Origin: Mesotoga infera
Lineage (GTDB): Bacteria > Thermotogota > Thermotogae > Petrotogales > Kosmotogaceae
DNA length: 64,000 nucleotides
Assembly (NCBI RefSeq): GCF_900157305.1
Contig: NZ_LS974202.1
Coordinates: forward strand, 2,604,001-2,668,000
Direction: 5' to 3'
Position numbers and translations under genes: made by a program. How positions within the stretch are numbered: the stretch's first letter is position 1; each line of letters begins with the position of its first letter. Below the pieces are notes generated by a model. It saw nothing but the letters and a program-made list of their open reading frames with translations, did not search any database and was not told the DNA's origin. This document shows, piece by piece, positions 62,935-64,000 of the stretch.

Positions 62935-64000
62935 TCACCGCAGCTCTTCGAGTGAGCTGTCTATCAAATCCGTGGCTAGGGAAGCGTCCACCGTCGAGAT
63001 GAGTCCTATGGCCGCGAATATGTAGTTCCTGTCTCTGTAGATTCTTATATCTGGCCCCGGGAGCAGTTCCTTTGAGTGCAGTTTAGACAACGATCTGGCA
63101 TTTTCCATTATCTGACGGGTGTATCTCGATCTGCTCAAAAGCCCTCCAGTTCCGATTATGGATTTTATGGCAGTCAGGTCCTTTCCCTGGGCGATCTCAA
63201 TCCTTCCAGTAGGACCATATATCTGTCGTATATACCCCGCATGGCGCCTTATGGAAGTCTCGAAACAGTATCTGCCGAGACGTGCTGAAAATCTTGAAGC
63301 TTCATCGCTAGTTGGGTAAGGCGATAGCTTGCCTACGATTTCGTCGAATGAAGCGAACTCACCTCTCAACTCCTTCTCACCTATGTAATCTATAACGTGG
63401 TGTGCATTGACGTAGACTCCGAGATCACCCTCGACCGTTCGCTTCGAGTGTGGCTCGGGCGAGACGAGCATTTTCGAGATCTCAGGGTCGCCGTCTGTAA
63501 CAGAATCGACATCGGTGGTAGCCCCACCGATATCCACGACCAGAACGTCGTTGTATGTATTAGAAAACAATTCAGCGGCGAGCATCACAGCGGCCGGGGT
63601 GGGGATAACCGGCTTGTTTGCAATCAAGTAGATCTTTTCCATCCCCGGTCCCCTTGTGATGTTTCTGGAAAAGACTTCCCTTATGATTTTCCTGGTAGGC
63701 TCAACGTTCAACTCATCGATTCTGGGATACACGTTATCTACGAAGTATATTTCTCTTCCTGTCGGAGAGATTATTTCCCGCACCTCGTCGGAGATGGCGG
63801 TGTTGCCAGCGTAAACCAGAGGTATCGACCTGTCGAGTCGATTTATCATTCCGGCGTTATGGATCACCGTCTCTTCTTCTCCATAATCCACGCCCCCCGC
63901 CAGCAGAACGAGTCGCGGTTGAATCTTCGAAATTTTCTCCAGATCGCGCTCTGAAAGCTTTCCAGCAGTTACCAGTTTTATAACTCCACCGGCCCCGAGA
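62935..64000 (-). CDS. GlmL/MutL-family ATPase of the B12-mutase type (5' end missing)
   Basis: The frame is open to the window edge, so the start is outside. The visible 355-codon segment contains LAGGVDYGEEETVIHNA, VPLVYAGNTA-like phosphate regions, VVDIGGATTDVDSV and IGTGGLLSRS, the ASKHA signature of GlmL/MutL (methylaspartate or ornithine aminomutase accessory, reactivating proteins). The name MutL here is unrelated to mismatch repair. It suggests a cobalamin-dependent amino-acid mutase encoded just outside the window. Confidence 0.85.
   Translation of the reverse strand, partial: LGAGGVIKLVTAGKLSERDLEKISKIQPRLVLLAGGVDYGEEETVIHNAGMINRLDRSIPLVYAGNTAISDEVREIISPTGREIYFVDNVYPRIDELNVEPTRKIIREVFSRNITRGPGMEKIYLIANKPVIPTPAAVMLAAELFSNTYNDVLVVDIGGATTDVDSVTDGDPEISKMLVSPEPHSKRTVEGDLGVYVNAHHVIDYIGEKELRGEFASFDEIVGKLSPYPTSDEASRFSARLGRYCFETSIRRHAGYIRQIYGPTGRIEIAQGKDLTAIKSIIGTGGLLSRSRYTRQIMENARSLSKLHSKELLPGPDIRIYRDRNYIFAAIGLISTVDASLATDLIDSSLEELR

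Noticed and set aside
62935-64000. MutL name suggesting DNA mismatch repair
   Set aside because: Sequence has ASKHA motifs of the GlmL/MutL B12-mutase accessory family, not GHKL ATPase motifs.
1-64000. CRISPR array or cas genes
   Set aside because: No regularly spaced identical repeats were seen and no cas-like protein is present.

Overview
The window is a densely packed bacterial chromosome segment of moderate GC with about 55 protein genes, many joined by ATGA, GTGA or TTGA stop/start overlaps. The gene content (Liv-type and Dpp-type uptake systems, GH42 beta-galactosidase, ROK kinase, 2-hydroxyacyl-CoA dehydratase with its activator, tungsten aldehyde:ferredoxin oxidoreductase, GlmL/MutL-type ATPase, two TldD/TldE pairs, clpC-radA-disA) suggests an anaerobic peptide- and sugar-fermenting member of the Thermotogota, most likely a mesophilic Mesotoga/Kosmotoga relative. 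That assignment is inference from gene content, not a database match.

Layout. 1-2.5 kb: the 3' end of a tandem cytochrome-b5-like protein, then an aldolase/ROK kinase/cupin operon. 2.5-7.5 kb (minus): GH42 beta-galactosidase and a two-gene 2-hydroxyacyl-CoA dehydratase unit in which one D-component-like domain is fused to the activating ATPase. 7.7-21.9 kb (plus): a peptide-utilisation operon, Dpp-type ABC transporter, TldD/TldE, a YheO-type PAS/HTH regulator, RidA, a MalY/PatB C-S lyase and an M20 dipeptidase. The dipeptidase gene is split by a 1935-bp group II intron whose ends, branch point and EBS1-IBS1 pairing can all be read in the sequence. 22.4-33.8 kb (minus): one long gene chain with a KASIII-like enzyme, SDR reductase, tandem-TetR regulator, CoA-transferase, thiolase, a complete livJHMGF transporter and an alpha/beta hydrolase; duplicated TGA-N8-TCA motifs lie in front of its first gene. 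33.9-35.9 kb: another alpha/beta hydrolase and a SIS-domain sugar-phosphate protein.

35.9-49.6 kb (minus): glpX, a class I amidotransferase with proC-proA-proB, a small ABM-like protein, a two-domain PPK2, a patatin lipase, a second TldD/TldE pair, a methyltransferase, a four-cluster ferredoxin and a tungsten aldehyde oxidoreductase. 49.9-52.9 kb (plus): a DUF3298-like secreted protein, tRNA-Leu(CAA), a WecG/TagA glycosyltransferase and an amidohydrolase-fold protein that has lost its metal ligands. 52.9-61.1 kb (minus): a lipoprotein, an N6-methyltransferase, tmk, clpC, radA and disA. 61.2-62.2 kb: a 980-bp insertion sequence with a perfect 12-bp target duplication. The window ends with a DHFR/RibD-like reductase, tRNA-Gly(CCC) and a partial GlmL/MutL-family gene.

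The most interesting elements are the intron-interrupted dipeptidase inside a peptide/C-S-lyase operon, the acyl-CoA/Liv operon controlled by a double TetR protein, and the fused dehydratase-activase.
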